A stretch of 64,000 nucleotides of DNA from Blakeslea trispora. Its lineage: Eukaryota; Mucoromycota; Mucoromycetes; Mucorales; Choanephoraceae. Under the pieces are notes generated by a model. The model saw nothing but the letters and a program-made list of their open reading frames with translations. It did not search any database and was not told where the DNA came from. Below, one piece after another: positions 1-13,102 of this stretch. Position numbers and translations under genes: made by a program. The DNA is taken from NCBI GenBank assembly GCA_025331445.1, contig JAIWNE010000067.1, positions 1-64,000 of the forward strand. Reading direction: 5' to 3'. Each line of letters starts with the position of its first letter. Positions within the stretch are counted from its first letter, which is position 1.

Positions 1-3000
1 CGTCTAGACCATAAAACGTTTTGGCATTACTATCAGACGATACCCAAATCTCTCCTACCACATGGCTTGGACAGAGTGTACAGGTCTCAGGGTTGACAAT
101 GGCAATCATGGTGTTGCTGGGAACAATACCGGAATCATTCAAGAGGATGCCTTGCTGAGGTTCTTCCTCGGGACTCATGGCACGTACAATGCCCTGACGA
201 AGCCAATGAGGATCTACCGAGAGAGCAATAGGCTCCATCAACATGTAAGATCGTGTGGTAATCATAGGGTTGGCTACATGGCTATAGACTGTGTTGATGG
301 ATTCCTTATCCAGTCGATAGCGAGCAAAGTATCGCACCATATGTTGGTATAAAAGGGGTTTGGGCCGGTTGTCATTGGCTAGCATGATATTTTGAACACC
401 CTTGAGGATAATATGGCGACTATCACTTGCATGCATACGGTTCATGGCAAACTGGACAAGTGCGTTGGTCAAAAAGGCATCTTTAGCCTTGTGACGTTGA
501 AGTGACTCAAAGAAAGAAGCAGGGTTGGTATAAAAATCAGTGGAGGGAATCATGACTGTGCTACAGCCTACATAGACACCGCAAAACAAGGCATGCAATA
601 GTCCAAGACCATCATATGTACCCAAGCCTGTGGTCACAATACCACGCTGGAATCGCATCTGACATGTCATCTTTTGAGTTCGACATTGATTTAGAATGGT
701 ATCGTGACCTAGATGAGCATATAAACGACGTCCATCCGAGGCATGGTGCATCGTAATCAAGGCAGGCTGGTTCCGATCGGATGTGATCCATTCGGGACGA
801 ACAGTGAATCCGCTTTCTTTTCCCAACAGACGATGTTGCTTGCTGGCTTTGTTGATATTGAGAATCTCGGGCTGTTTAAAGCCACTGGGTGCCAATTGCT
901 TATAGGTTGCTTTGACCGTATTGCTCTTGAGAATGTCTTCTCCTTCACTGTTGGTCAAAATGGCAGCTATGGTGAGGTCTCTGCAGCTCTCAATCAGCTG
1001 CTCCACAAACTCATAGATGCGTTGGGATTGCAATTGAGGCTCTACAGGCTCGATAGGGACAGGTATCACACCCATGGCAAGGCAGGCATACATGCAGAAC
1101 ACATAATCAATCCCAAATGGTATCAGGACCAAGACACGTTTACCTCGAGTCAATCCACGTTTAGATAAAAAGGTGGCCACAGCAGCTGATTTGTAGTTTA
1201 CTTTACGCCATGTGAATGTCTTGGTGTTGATGGTTTGTCCGGATAGAGTGGAGAGTGTGAAGGCTACCTCCTCAGGATAGAGTGTGGTACGCCATTGTAA
1301 GATATCCACAATATTACTAAATCGAGAAACGTCATAATCTGTTCTTTCGTCAATCGCACTACGCACTTGTTCAAGCCCAGTATGTTGTCTTTGAGGATGA
1401 GGAGCGATGGCACCTGTGCGAATCGCCTTATCGTAAGCTAGACCCGAGAGCCATACGTTGTTGACGGGGTCTATACCGGTGGCCAGGTTAAAGATGGTAC
1501 GATGAACGTCCATTTTGATGTAGCGAATGTTGAGTTGACCATAGATAAAGTGTTTCTTTGTCATTAGAGGATGAATCAGTTTTCGCCCATGTACCTTTTG
1601 TTGAGGAAGTCCGTTTTCCTTGACAAACAAAATAGCATAGGCTCTTAAGCCATGAAAATCAATCAGCGCTTCGTCAATTTCATCTGCTAATTTAGCTAGT
1701 TCGGTTCGATTGATGTTGGATTCACATACGACAATAGGTAAATGTTGATTTTTTACTAGAATTTCAAAAATAGCACTTTTTGAAGGAATTAGAATCCAAG
1801 TCGATGTGTTTTTCAAGTATTTTCTTTTTGACTTACCATTTATCGATACGAGCTCGTTTATGAATCGTGGCTAATAGTTCACTTGAGAAATAAACGTCCT
1901 CTGGAGAAGGTTCTGTACCTAGATGATATTGACGAATTCTATCTTCATAGGGGCCCAAGATAAAGAGTCGACCACCAATGATGGTACCACATAGACCAGT
2001 TCTCAAATAAGATTCTTTACATACCTCAGGATATGAAGTCTCTGGTTGAACAGCAATAGGATGAGCATGAAAAATGGATTCAGTATGTTTGCCTAAAGCC
2101 CAGAACCCACCATTCACAGAAGGCGAATCAATCCAGACTTCGCCTAATGTATCAGGTGGACAAAGGGTGGCAGTATCAGGATCTACAATAGCTACATTCG
2201 TCTTGGGCATACAGAAGCCAAACGATTCCACCAAAACTCGATCAGGTTCATTGATATTTTCAGCCTTCTTGGCTTCTGCACCTGCAGCCAAGACCATCAC
2301 TCGATTTCTACGAAGTGCCTGGGCATCAAACAGACAGGCAAAGGCATCGCGCGATCCACCTGGTGCTAAAACAGATTGTGTGGTCTTTAAGGGACGACCT
2401 TGTTGTGGATCATCTTCGTCTACTACCTCCACAGATTCTTCTGTATAAGCGGGTCCCAAGTTATCTCGCATACTGATGATTTTGCCGCCATGTTCAGGTA
2501 AAGAAAGTACAGGACAAATGACATTTAATGGATTATCTGTACAACACAAAGGTTCTAGTAATCTGTCAGCAACAAACTGATGTAACTCGGGTTGAACAAT
2601 GGTAGTATCGACCATCAGATAGCGCAAGCAAGAAAGATCAGGCGTTACTTTTCTGCTGTAAGCTTTGACTTCTTTTGGATTAGCTATAAATTGATGTGTC
2701 ATGGATTTGAGTGATGCATAATCTGTCAATGCCATGGTAGCTATAAAGGGAGTATTCAGTCATCCAAATCAAAGAATTTTCTTATTTTCTTTACCTTGAT
2801 ATTTTGAAAGTACATAAATCCATGCAGCAGGTGTCTCTACGATGGTCCCACTCAACAAGATAGTCAAATTACCAGTATAGATGGATTGTAAGACAGAAAG
2901 AATCAAACCAATCTGTTGACGAGGTTCAAAATAGCTGACAACCACATCAGGTTGACGGACCTTGTACCTGGGTTTGACATCAAGGCCATCCGGACCATTC

Positions 3001-5113
3001 AACTGGACTGTTGTCTCGGTACAAGCAGCATGAAAAGCAGCACATTGCTCCATGATAGAAGTATGTGTTACTGTCACACCCTTTAATTCACCATTTGTTG
3101 CTTTAGCATATTCAATGTATGCAATATCGGGTGTGCGTATGGGAGGATAGTCGGATGCCTTTTTAGATGGATACCAAGTACCCATATCGTTTGTCTTCCA
3201 CCACTGAACACTGTTTGGAAGCTCTATATTTTTAGACTGCATGTCTTTTGCAAACGCGCGTTGGTTATGCTCAGTCGTCAGGATCAAGCGGATATTGGCC
3301 AAGGATAGAATAAAGGCCAGTTCGGATAGATCGTCTGCTGTGTTGATAGGCACTGCTGTCACACCTGCCAAAAAGCAACCCAAGAGGGCTGGAATAAACT
3401 CAAGCACTTCAGACTTTCGATAGATCAAGGCAACACGATCGCCCTCTCTCACCTTGCCCTTTTGAGCAAGAGTCTGAGCGATCTTTTGTGCACGTGCATT
3501 GAGCTTATCCCAACTCAAGCTGACAGGTTCTTTGCCTCGGTTGTCTAACGAGATGAATGCATCCTTCGTGCGTTCTGCCTTTAAGGCTCTAAATCGTAGC
3601 ACGTGTGCCAAAGTCTGGAAACTGGTTAAAACTGTCTTATTGTCTGAATCGTAGAGTTCAAACGGAATGGATCGACCCTTCAATGGCGTCATTTGACGAC
3701 CAGCCAGATCAGCCAAATAAGCTTGATCGGCTGGATCGTTCAAGATCAATCTAGGTTGTGGAGGTGGTTCAATGGCCTTGAAGCTGGTAGCCATGTAACT
3801 ATCTCTATAACGACTACGTCCAACAGCTGAATTGGGTCGAAGACGCTGAATATTAGCATGGTCGATATAATTGCCGCCACTGGTTACTGAATTATGTGAA
3901 GTCATAATTGATCCTTCTCTTCCAGGAGTTGGTCTCCAAGAGACTTGCGATGTTGTTTCTATTAGGCAAGATTTTTTTTTTAAATTAATTCACCCTAAAT
4001 TTGTACATGAAGCAACCAAGTGTGTTCCTTTTTCGTGTAACCCTCTCTCTGAAATATATCTTTTTTCGGCAACTTACCCCAATCTGTTGATTCTGATTCT
4101 GCTGACATTTCCATATTTTGTCTTATGCTAGGAGGATAATTGCTCTTGACAGAGAAATCGTGCCTTGAGTCTAAAGAAGTGGATCGATGATGGAATTGCT
4201 GAGGTTGGCTAGGTGTCAAGTTAGTTGATCCAACAGGCACATTCATGATAGATGAACCAGAAGAAACAATAGTTTGTTGCTGAAGTTGTGGTGATCCTAT
4301 GGTAGGTGCAGTTGTAGTAGTTGGTGGTGGTGGTTGTGCTGTATTTGTGGGGATAGGTCTATATCCACCATACATGTTTTGTGGGCGATACATGCCACCG
4401 GGTTGTTGTGAATTAGCATAAGGTGCCATAGGAGGTCTATATCCATTCATAGGTGGATGCATGGGGTATCCATTGTTAGGCATTGGTCGGGCAGGCATGC
4501 GTGGATCAAAGGTAGGTCGAGTAGGATAGGCCTGTGGTCTATAATTATTACCATCCATCATGTAAGGACGAGGTTGCTGCTGTTGAGAATAAAAGTTATT
4601 TATAGGTCGAGCAGTTGGATGAGATGTGATTGGACCTTGAGGGGGAATAGGCTGTTGAATGGATGAAGGTGAAGCAGGTGGAGGCGATCGAGCATGTTGA
4701 GAAGGTATCCGTGGTGATTGTTGTTGTTGTTGTTGCTGTTGTTGTTGTTGATGCTGTTGATGATGTGCCTCCATATGGGCAGCACCTTGTTGTTGAGTAG
4801 GTGAATGAGTAGGCGAAGGCAAGAAGTCTAAAAAATCTGTTACATCAGCTGCACTTGGCTCAGGGCCTAATTCGGCTTCTAAAGCAGCCATATCCTCCTC
4901 GTGCTCGCTCATATGTTCTTGTTGTCTCTGCTGCAACCGCTCATTGGCAAGACGTGTCTTTTCTTGTATTAATTCTTGATAGGGTTCAAGCAAAGCAGCT
5001 TTTCTTTTCTCGTAGCCCTTCTGTGTTATATCACCGTCTTGAAGTTCAAACTCAAGATGTTGAAGTTCGTCTGCAACTTGCCATGGAAGATCATCGTATG
5101 AAAAAGTTGACAT
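1..5113 (-). CDS. DIP2/Cmr2-like protein: DMAP1-binding domain plus two adenylate-forming domains (3' end outside window)
   Basis: Four exons read on the minus strand: 5113-4078, 3958-2795, 2740-1837 and 1775 to beyond position 1, with introns of 119, 54 and 61 bp; phases 1, 1 and 2 agree at every junction. At least 1626 residues are visible. Residues 1-90 (MSTFSYDDLPWQVADELQ...) match the DMAP1-binding domain that starts DIP2 proteins. A Q/P-rich linker with a run of about 11 Gln follows. Exons 2-3 and exon 4 each encode an AMP-binding (FAAL-like) module. In both, the P-loop that normally reads TSGTTGxPKG is degenerate (YAKATNGELKG; ITMHHASDGRR). Family knowledge: DIP2/Cmr2 proteins act in lipid (diacylglycerol) homeostasis; catalysis by these modules is uncertain. 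The family is clear; the C-terminus cannot be seen. Confidence 0.9.
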
Positions 5114-6806
5114 TATTCAAAATGAAGACTACTTTCTTAATGTTGCTCTTGAGAAAAGACAGTTAGAGTGAACCGTTTTTCTTTTTTAATATATAAAGAG
5201 AGAGAGCAAGTTTTCTATTAAAAAAAAAAGAAAGAAAGAAAGCAAAAAAAAAAAAAAAAATTACACACACACAAGATTCATGTACACTTTAGTTTGCTTT
5301 ATTCTCAGACAATTACAGTAAAATTGAAATGGTGTTACCATAAATACTCGCAAGCTATAGTAACTAGGTATAGTAGTAAAGGATTATGGCCTGAAAGTGT
5401 ATTACTGTTGCTTTGTGCATAAGAAGGCTTTAAAGACACATTTCGATGATAGAAAAGGTCCACCGTTATCAATTTCTAATGGGTTGAAAAACAACTATCA
5501 ACCTATCCCTTTGAAGATCGTCTTTACTATTTCGGTAGTGTATATGTTTCTTTGTCTAAACGGAAAGAAGTCATCATGCAGTTAAATCACCCGAGAAAAA
5601 AGAAGTTTCGGGTATCTTATCTTTTAATTTTCAATTGGCTTTTTTTTTATTACAACACTATTCCTGATAATCATCTCGTTATGTATTTCTTCATATTAGG
5701 GATAGATTTTGCTATACACTTATGGACATGTAGAGCTTAGAGGAATTTTTGAGATAATAGTCAATATTTATTTACATGCCATTTTTGAGTGACCGTAAAT
5801 TGCCCTCTCTTTCTCTCTTACTCATGTTCCAAATAAGATGGCCAGTTATCCTTACAGAAAAACTGTTGATAAAAGTCCAACACTGACCAATCGACTGACT
5901 GATTAAAGCCGACGTCAAAACAACATATGAGCACAGCAAATACTCCGAGTAGAATCAACACCCTCTCTTTCCTTTCAAGAAAAAAATGGAGTTCCCTCTC
6001 ACAAGATTTGTCTGAGGCCTACAAAGTATCACATTGATTATACAGTTTTGTTTATCTGAGTCAAAACATATCTTTTGAAATGAAGGAGAAGGAAGAAGAC
6101 ATGTTAAAAAAAGAAACATCTAATCTACTCTGAATTTTGCAAGTACGGTCGTATTAGCAGATCTCGTCTTTCGTTTCAAACAAAGTGAATTGTTCTTTAT
6201 AGTTACAATTGCCATGTGTGGTTGTTTTTTATTGTAAAGCGATGTTATTTTGATCAGTGCTGGATAAATACAAAAAAAAAGTAGATAGGTAAATAGATAG
6301 ATATATGGTGAACAGATATAATTGTCCTTTCAATCAACTTTCTGTTCATCCATCAATATCCTCTTCTTCTCTTTCTCTATCGTGCAATGCAGTACATTGG
6401 GATGTTGTATTACTCCTTGACTGGCTGCTCGTAATCCTTTCTACTTTCTTCATTTTTAGGGCATTTTCTCGACGGGAGAAGCCCTATTGCTTTTTACTTT
6501 TTTTTTCGCTTATTTATGTCACAATAGAGACATCAACATGTAACTTTCAAAATTCTATTTACTTTTTCCCTTAATAACAGAATGTTCACCACAAACTCTC
6601 CTTCATGCATATTAAAGAGTTCATATACACTAGAAGTAGCAGAGATGTCTACTGTAGTAGCCTGTGTTTCTGTTTACTTTCATTTCACTACCCTCTTATT
6701 TTTTTTTTACTGTGTGTCTATTATCTTGAAACACAGCTAAATCATATCCATTTTGGAGTTTACCAATTGTTTTTTTCTTTCTTTTTTTATTTTCTCTATA
6801 TGTCAG
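5114..6806. other. Divergent intergenic region between DIP2-like gene and kinase gene
   Basis: About 1.7 kb, AT-rich, with A-runs and CT tracts (5.2 kb, 5.8 kb) and short ORFs that resemble no protein. It should hold both promoters and the missing first exon(s) of the downstream kinase, whose first recognisable exon begins after a pyrimidine tract and TGTCAG acceptor at 6801-6806. An ATG at 6643 or 6582 could begin that gene, but I could not join it in phase with confidence. Confidence 0.5.
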
Positions 6807-7922
6807 GCACATTTGCACATATAGAAAAAAGGGCCTTAGATAATGGCCAGTATGTTGCTCATAAAATTTACTCGAAATCCCATGGAAAACTTGTTTATAG
6901 GCATTTTAAGCGAGAGATAGACATATATAAGCGACTACAAAAAGAGCATCCTAACCCACACGTAAACAATGAAGAGTAGCTTTCTATCATCCCCCCCTTT
7001 TTTTCTAAATGATGAACTCGATTAGATTTTATATCTTCTGGACTATCAAGAAACACATGCGAATTTTATACTCGTTTTTGAGTATTTCGAACAAAACCTT
7101 CAATCGTTCCTTGGCAAAAAAGATCCAATGTTGGCGTATCAATGTCTCTATCAGGTAGCTCAAGGATTGTCTTTTCTTCATCAGAACGCTATCATTCATT
7201 GCGATCTATCTCCTGCCAATATTCTGGTGGGATCAAGTCCATACCGTATGGTAATTTGTGATTTCGGTTGCGCGCATACAACAAATGAACTCATTGATAG
7301 TTCAAAAGAAGAAATAGGTACTAGGTAAAACAAAACAAAAAGTGGGGAGGGAGGAGGAGGAGAGAGAGCTTTTTTTTAAAAGTAGATATAATAATAGGAT
7401 GTATAAGGCTCCAGAACATCTGTTTGGCTATAAGCAATGCAGACCTTCTACTGATATATGGTCTTTGGGAGCCATCTTTGCTCAACTATTGATTGGTTAT
7501 CCCATTTTTGCAGGTCAAAGTGATATAGAGCAAATAGCCAACATTGTTTTTCGGTTAGGCAAACCCTCTGACAAAATACTAGACTTGGTAATCGCAAAGA
7601 TCCAACAGCCACGCACCCTAGCTAACTTTACCCTTTTTTTTTTTATTGTTAGGAACTATCGGATTGTTTAGACATTCACAAACTTGATTTTTTCTCAGAG
7701 GATGAAGATGAGATTGAATTTGATTCCGAGCAAGAATATGCTGAATTCATGAACTCCAGAAGACCTCTCTCAATCGTGCTCGAACAAGAAAAGCTCTCTA
7801 ACAAGGACTGTATGCTGATACTCGGCATGTTAACATGGTCTATGCAAGAAAGACAGGATAATTTTTTATCCATCCTCCAACAAGCACACCATCATCATCA
7901 AACGAACTCCCCCTTAAATTGA
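6807..7922 (+). CDS. CDK-like (CMGC) serine/threonine kinase, 5' exon unresolved
   Basis: Exons 6807-6961, 7026-7324, 7398-7587 and 7653-7922 (TGA) join in phase through introns of 64, 73 and 65 bp. The order of motifs is that of a protein kinase: end of the glycine loop, VAHKIY (VAIK lysine), catalytic loop IIHCDLSPANIL, CDFG, then GTRMYKAPEHLFG and DIWSLGAIFAQLL. The layout resembles CDKs and monomeric CDK-activating kinases (Csk1/CCRK type); the exact subfamily is inference. The usual HRD arginine is Cys (HCD), while the catalytic Asp and Asn are kept. There is an acidic, Ser/Glu-rich tail (SEDEDEIEFDSEQEY). The start is not settled because the exon opens after an acceptor, so at least one upstream exon exists. 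Confidence 0.8.
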
Positions 7923-8044
7923 TACTTTAAACCATCCTTTTTTTTTTTGAGAAAAAAAAAAATGCGTACTTTGTTTCGAAAATGAATTTCATTTGCTCTT
8001 TTCTTTACCTTGTTTTTTATTTTTGGTTTTGGTCTATTTCTGAC

Positions 8045-11000
8045 ATGGCCAAGACTACCGAGACAGATCCTCTCAAGAGTGATGCCGACAAGGAACGTAG
8101 CATCGTCAAGGGCCTTGTGAAGAAGGTCAAAGGCCTTGAGAAGGAGCGTGATGCCCTATTAAAACAACTTGAGCAAGGCGATACACACACCAGAACAATA
8201 GCAGCTCTTAAAAATCAAGTAGAAGAGCTCTTGTTGGAAAAAGAAGAGTCCAAGAAGAGCTTGATGCATTTCATGACCAGTGCAGATGAGGCACAACAGA
8301 CCTTGAAGGCTCAGCTGGAAGCTTCAGCACAACAAAAGACACAATATGAAGAGCAGGCGAAATTACAGCATGAACTGCAGACCAAGATAGATCAGCTACT
8401 TCAAGAAAAATCACAGCTAGAAACGCACCTCAAGAAGTATGAAGCTCAACGGATACACGAGGAAACAGTAGAACAACAGGAAGAGAACAAGAAGACAATG
8501 GCCGAGATGGAATTGCTTCGACAACAGTTGACTTCCATCGCATCGGACCGAGATCAGCTTAGCCAACAGTTGAGTGAGATGCAAAAGGAGAACGAGGAGA
8601 AGCAATCCAAGCTAAAAACAGAAGCTGAACAAAAAAGCGCCGAGTTGAAAGAAGCGAATGAAAAGACAATGGCCGAAATGGAATCACTTCGACAGCAGTT
8701 GAATGATGTGCAAAAGGAGAGCGAAGAGAAACAATCCGAGCTAAAGAAAGAAGCTGAACAAAAGGACATCAAGTTGAAAGAAGCGAACCAGAAGCTAGAT
8801 GAGCTTCAAAAACAACTTTTGACTGATTCTCAAAAGACAAAAGACGATATGAACAACAAACTGAAAGACAAGATCAGACAGAATGTAGAGTTGGAAAAAA
8901 AGATGAATGAGTTGACGACACAACATCAGCAAGAACTAAAGCAGTTGAACGAACAATTATTGACACAGTCGGAATCCACGACACTAGACGATACGAAATC
9001 CTCGAGTAAGATTCAGGAAGTTCGAAAAGAACTCAAACAGTCTCAAAAAGAAATTAAACGACTCGAAAAAGACCTCAAAAAGACGGAAAACGAGAGAGAT
9101 GAGCTATCCAATCAAGTTGGCCGATTTGAACAAGAGCATCAGACCATCACAGATCAAGCAGAATCAGAAAGCAGCAAGATGAAGGAATTAACCGCTGATC
9201 TTGAGTCCCAGATCAAGGATCAACAGACGATGCTGGACGATTTGAAGCAGCAATTAGAGAGTTTGAAAGCCGAGAAAGACTCACTTGCCAACGAACTAAA
9301 GGCATCTCAAGAGACCTTGTCTGATGGTAATGCATCAGAAGCCAAGTTGAAGCAAGAACTCGTGTCTACCAGAAAGGCCCTGGAAGAAGCCTCAACGTCC
9401 CTGGATGAAGCTAAAAAGGATCAACATAAACTAGACAACGAACGACAAGATCTTCAAAGCCAGCTCAAGGAAAAGCGATCTCAAGTAGACAAACTGACTC
9501 AACAGCTATCTGAAGCTGAAGCCAACCTTGAGGAAACATTTGAAAAATTGAGAGAGATGGAAGACATCTCAGTTAAGCTAAATGAATCACAAGCGAGATG
9601 CAAAACCTTGACAAACAAGCTCCGTGATAACGAAGAATCTGTCAAGATCATCAAGGACACACTGAATGAACGTGATCAAGAATTGGCTAATGCTCGCAAG
9701 TCCATTGAAGAACTAGAACAGACAAGAGAACAAACCAATCATTATCTTGTCATGCTAAACCAAACAAAGAAGCAAGTGTTGCAACTTGAACAAGAGAAAT
9801 CGAGTTTGCAAGCTTCTCTAGAGACTGCTCAAGAGCAACTCAAGCAATCGCAACAAAAGGCAGACAGCCTTCAGTCTCAAACAAACAAAATTCAAGCCGA
9901 ATTAGATCAAATCAACAAGTCTGAGAGCCAGCTGAAGGTCGAGTTTTCTCGTCTCAACGCCAAATTACAATCGACCGAGTCCGAGATCCATATTCTTCGA
10001 AAAGAACGCAAAGAGGCTCTAGACGAAAAGGACCGTATGTTTGATGAACTTCAAATAAAGCAGGCTGAATTTGAAAGCTCTCAAAGCAATGCTGAGAACC
10101 TGCAACATCGTCTCAAGGAGACAGAACGTCTTGTAGAAGAAGTGAATGAAAAGTTGAGTAGCTTAGAGGAAGCAGAATCGATGGCAGAGGATGCCAAACG
10201 TAACTGGATAGAACATCAAGCACAATGGGATGAACAAAAGCGACAGCTAGAGCAAGATCTAGAACAAAAGATGACTCAATTGCAGCAGGCAGAAGCCAAA
10301 TGGCATGCCTTAGAGGAGTCTAAAGCGGAACTTGAAAAGCAACAGGCATCCGCACAACAAACCATTGAATCGCTTGAGCAAGAAAGCAGTAACAAAGATC
10401 AGCAGTTGGAGGTCTTGGAGCAAGAGAAAAAATCAATTCAAGAACGTATTCATCATCTAGAAAAAGAACTTGGTGAGAAACAGACCCGTTTAGAAACTGT
10501 TGAAGCACTTGAGGTAAAAATATATATATATATATATTTCTCACTAGGCAACTCACTTTTTTCTCGAAAAAAAAAACAGACACAACTCAAGCAAGCTCAA
10601 GAACAACTCTCATCTGTTGAATCCAATCAAAACAAGGAACTAGAAGACCTTAGAGCAAAGGAAGGTTACCTGAAGACATTGAATAAGGTAATGTAGACTC
10701 CCCCTCCGAGGGAAGATGATTTCATTATGACTCAATGCTTTTTTTTTAAAGACATTAAAGGAAGAGATCAGGAAACTTTCTCGTGCACAGCAACCATCAT
10801 CACACACATCTCCTCAATCGTCGCAACAAAACTCGCCACATCCTTCTTCATCCATAGATCATTACCAATCCACTAGAGTGCCTCATTCTTCTTCTACAGC
10901 CTCTGTATCTTCCAGTCAAAATTCGAGTAAAGAAGAGGAAGATGTCAATCTGGAATATCTCCGTAATGTCATTCTTAAATTTTTAGAGTACAAATCAACA

Positions 11001-11090
11001 CGACCTCAGCTTGTGCCTGTACTCACCATGATGCTCAAATTTACACCAGATGAAATGAAGCGTTTAAATCATGCAGCGACGACAGGATGA
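8045..11090 (+). CDS. GRIP-domain golgin (Imh1/golgin-245-like), long coiled coil
   Basis: Exons 8045-10513, 10580-10687 and 10752-11090 give 971 residues; introns are 66 and 64 bp. The start MAKTTETDPL at 8045 is preferred; an in-frame ATG at 7982 would add a hydrophobic stretch that does not suit a peripheral Golgi tether. Residues 10-860 are almost unbroken coiled coil rich in Gln, Glu, Lys and Leu, followed by a Ser/Gln/His-rich linker. The last 50 residues (VNLEYLRNVILKFLEYKS...) form a GRIP domain. Family knowledge: GRIP domains bind Arl1-GTP at the trans-Golgi and the coiled coil captures vesicles. Two tandem blocks near residues 165-235 repeat the pattern KKTMAEM-LRQQL, a local internal duplication. 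Call secure; exact orthology less so. Confidence 0.9.
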
Positions 11091-11193
11091 GACAATTTTT
11101 CTTTCCTTATTTAGTGATTAAAGTGTTTAATATTTTCATTTTATAATTTTTTTCCTCTTTTTTTTTTTTATTCCCTCTTTATCTTTTTTTCCA

Positions 11194-13054
11194 ATGCTTT
11201 CAGTATCATCCAAAAGAGCTTTCTGTATGTTCCTTATCGGACGTGCTTTGGCTTATCCTATGTATCGTATTGAAAATGAGGATATTCCACCAATGTCAAG
11301 AGAAATGTATATTTTTCGTTTTGCCATGTCTGTTTTACTTGTATTAGCAGGTGGTTTCTTTGCTGGTAAGAAAAGAAAAAAAAGACATAAACAATGGAAA
11401 CTTAATGGATTGTGATAGGATTAACGTTAGGCTTGATGGGATTGGATGAAACTAATTTACAAGTGATGTGCGATTCAGGTTCAGAATCAGAAAAGATAAA
11501 CGCAAAGCGTGTATTGAAGTTGATTCAGAAAGGCAAATATTGGGTGCTTGTCACACTTCTGCTCTCAAATGTCATTGTCAATGAGACACTGCCGATCGTA
11601 CTTGATTCTATTATTGGTGGCGGACTTTTTGCGATTCTTTTGTCAACTGCATTAATTGTGATTTTTGGCGAGTAAAGTAAATCAGGCTTTCTATTCAATA
11701 ACAAAACTTACTCAATTTTTAAATCATTTGAACTTGCCATTTTGTAGAGTGATTCCACAATGTAAGTTTTTAAAATGAGGATGACAAGCATGTATTGACT
11801 TTTTTTAAAAAAAAATAGCCATTTGTGTCCGTTATGGTCTAGCCATTGGTGCTCGATGTTCTCCGTAAGTAATCATTGGCCTCAAAATAAATCAACTAAA
11901 CTGTCATTTTTTTCTTTTAGAATTGTTTTGGCAATCATGTACCTTTTGTATCCTATTGTCTATCCAACTTCCTTGATACTAGGATACTTTTTAGGTGAAT
12001 CCAAAGGCACAGTCTATAAAAAAGAAGGTAAAGAAATAGAAAGAAAGAAAGATAATGTTGCTAACAAAAAAAGAAAATAGGTCTCAAATCGCTAGTAACA
12101 TTACATCAATCAGATGAAAACCCTGATGGTTTGACTGAAGACGAAGTTCATATTATTACATCTGTGCTTGACCTACGCGATAAACCGGTTTCGGAAGTGA
12201 TGATACCCATAAAGGACGTGTTTACTTTACCCATACAAGCTATTCTTGACAAATCTGTCGTACAAAAGGTAAGAGAGAACTCAAATGTTTGATTTATGGT
12301 TTAAACCTTTCTTTTTAGATTGTTCGAAATGGATATTCTCGTATTCCCATTCGCAAATCAGAGAAAAGCAATGAATTTGCCGGGATGTTGCTTGTCAAGA
12401 ATCTGATTAGTTATGATGTAGATGATAAGTTGCCAGTTAGCCATTTCGAACTAAAGACTTTACCCCATACTTCTCCTGACACAAGCTGTTTAGATATACT
12501 CAACTTTTTTCAAGAAGGCAAAAGTAAGTGCTCTCTCTTTTTTTTTATTGTTTGCAAGAGACTGATGTGTACAATGACTTCCTCTCTACCAAGGTCATAT
12601 GGCACTTGTATCCAAACAGAATAGTCGACGTAATCAGATTCTAGGTGTAGTTACACTTGAAGATGTTTTGGAAAGTTTGATTGGCGAGGTAAACAGCAAC
12701 TGATATGAAATCTACAAGTCACTGAATAGTTTTTTTTTTGTATAGGAAATTGTGGATGAAACAGATGTATTTGTTGATGGTAAAGCAAAAAAAAAAGGGA
12801 TAGGCAGTGACAATTTAAACACGTATTCATGCTCTTGTTTAGTACAAAAAAAGATCAGAGTGAAGCATAATAGAGAAGCAACCATCACACATGAAAACTC
12901 TACAAACTCAGATACAGGTATTCAGATGAGCATGAAGGGTTATGGAGCTATTGTGGATCAAGGGCCAAACACAAGTAACGCTGTAGCAACATCATACCAA
13001 GATGGTTTTAATCAACCGGATACAAGTCAACGTATGAACCAGGCTAAAGTATAG
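11194..13054 (+). CDS. CNNM/Mam3-type membrane protein (DUF21 plus CBS domains)
   Basis: Nine exons: 11194-11365, 11419-11671, 11748-11761, 11819-11864, 11921-12027, 12081-12268, 12319-12523, 12594-12688 and 12746-13054, giving 462 residues in a consistent frame. Exon 3 is a 14-nt microexon needed to build the conserved FGEVIPQ motif. The DUF21 region has hydrophobic helices ([64 protein letters not shown]). A CBS pair follows ([41 protein letters not shown]). The tail is short and polar. Family knowledge: CNNM/Mam3 proteins affect Mg2+/Mn2+ homeostasis at the vacuole or plasma membrane. The start could lie further upstream if an extra 5' exon exists. An AATAAA sits right after the stop. Confidence 0.88.
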
Positions 13055-13102
13055 AATAAACAAAGAGAATATTTATTATACACACACACACACAAAAAGC
13101 GT

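Noticed and set aside
743..1168. Plus-strand 141-codon ORF
   Set aside because: It lies opposite exon 4 of the DIP2-like gene, which reads through as a second adenylate-forming domain.
7982..8044. Upstream ATG giving the golgin an N-terminal hydrophobic leader
   Set aside because: A membrane segment does not fit a GRIP golgin, and the downstream ATG begins the conserved-looking protein.
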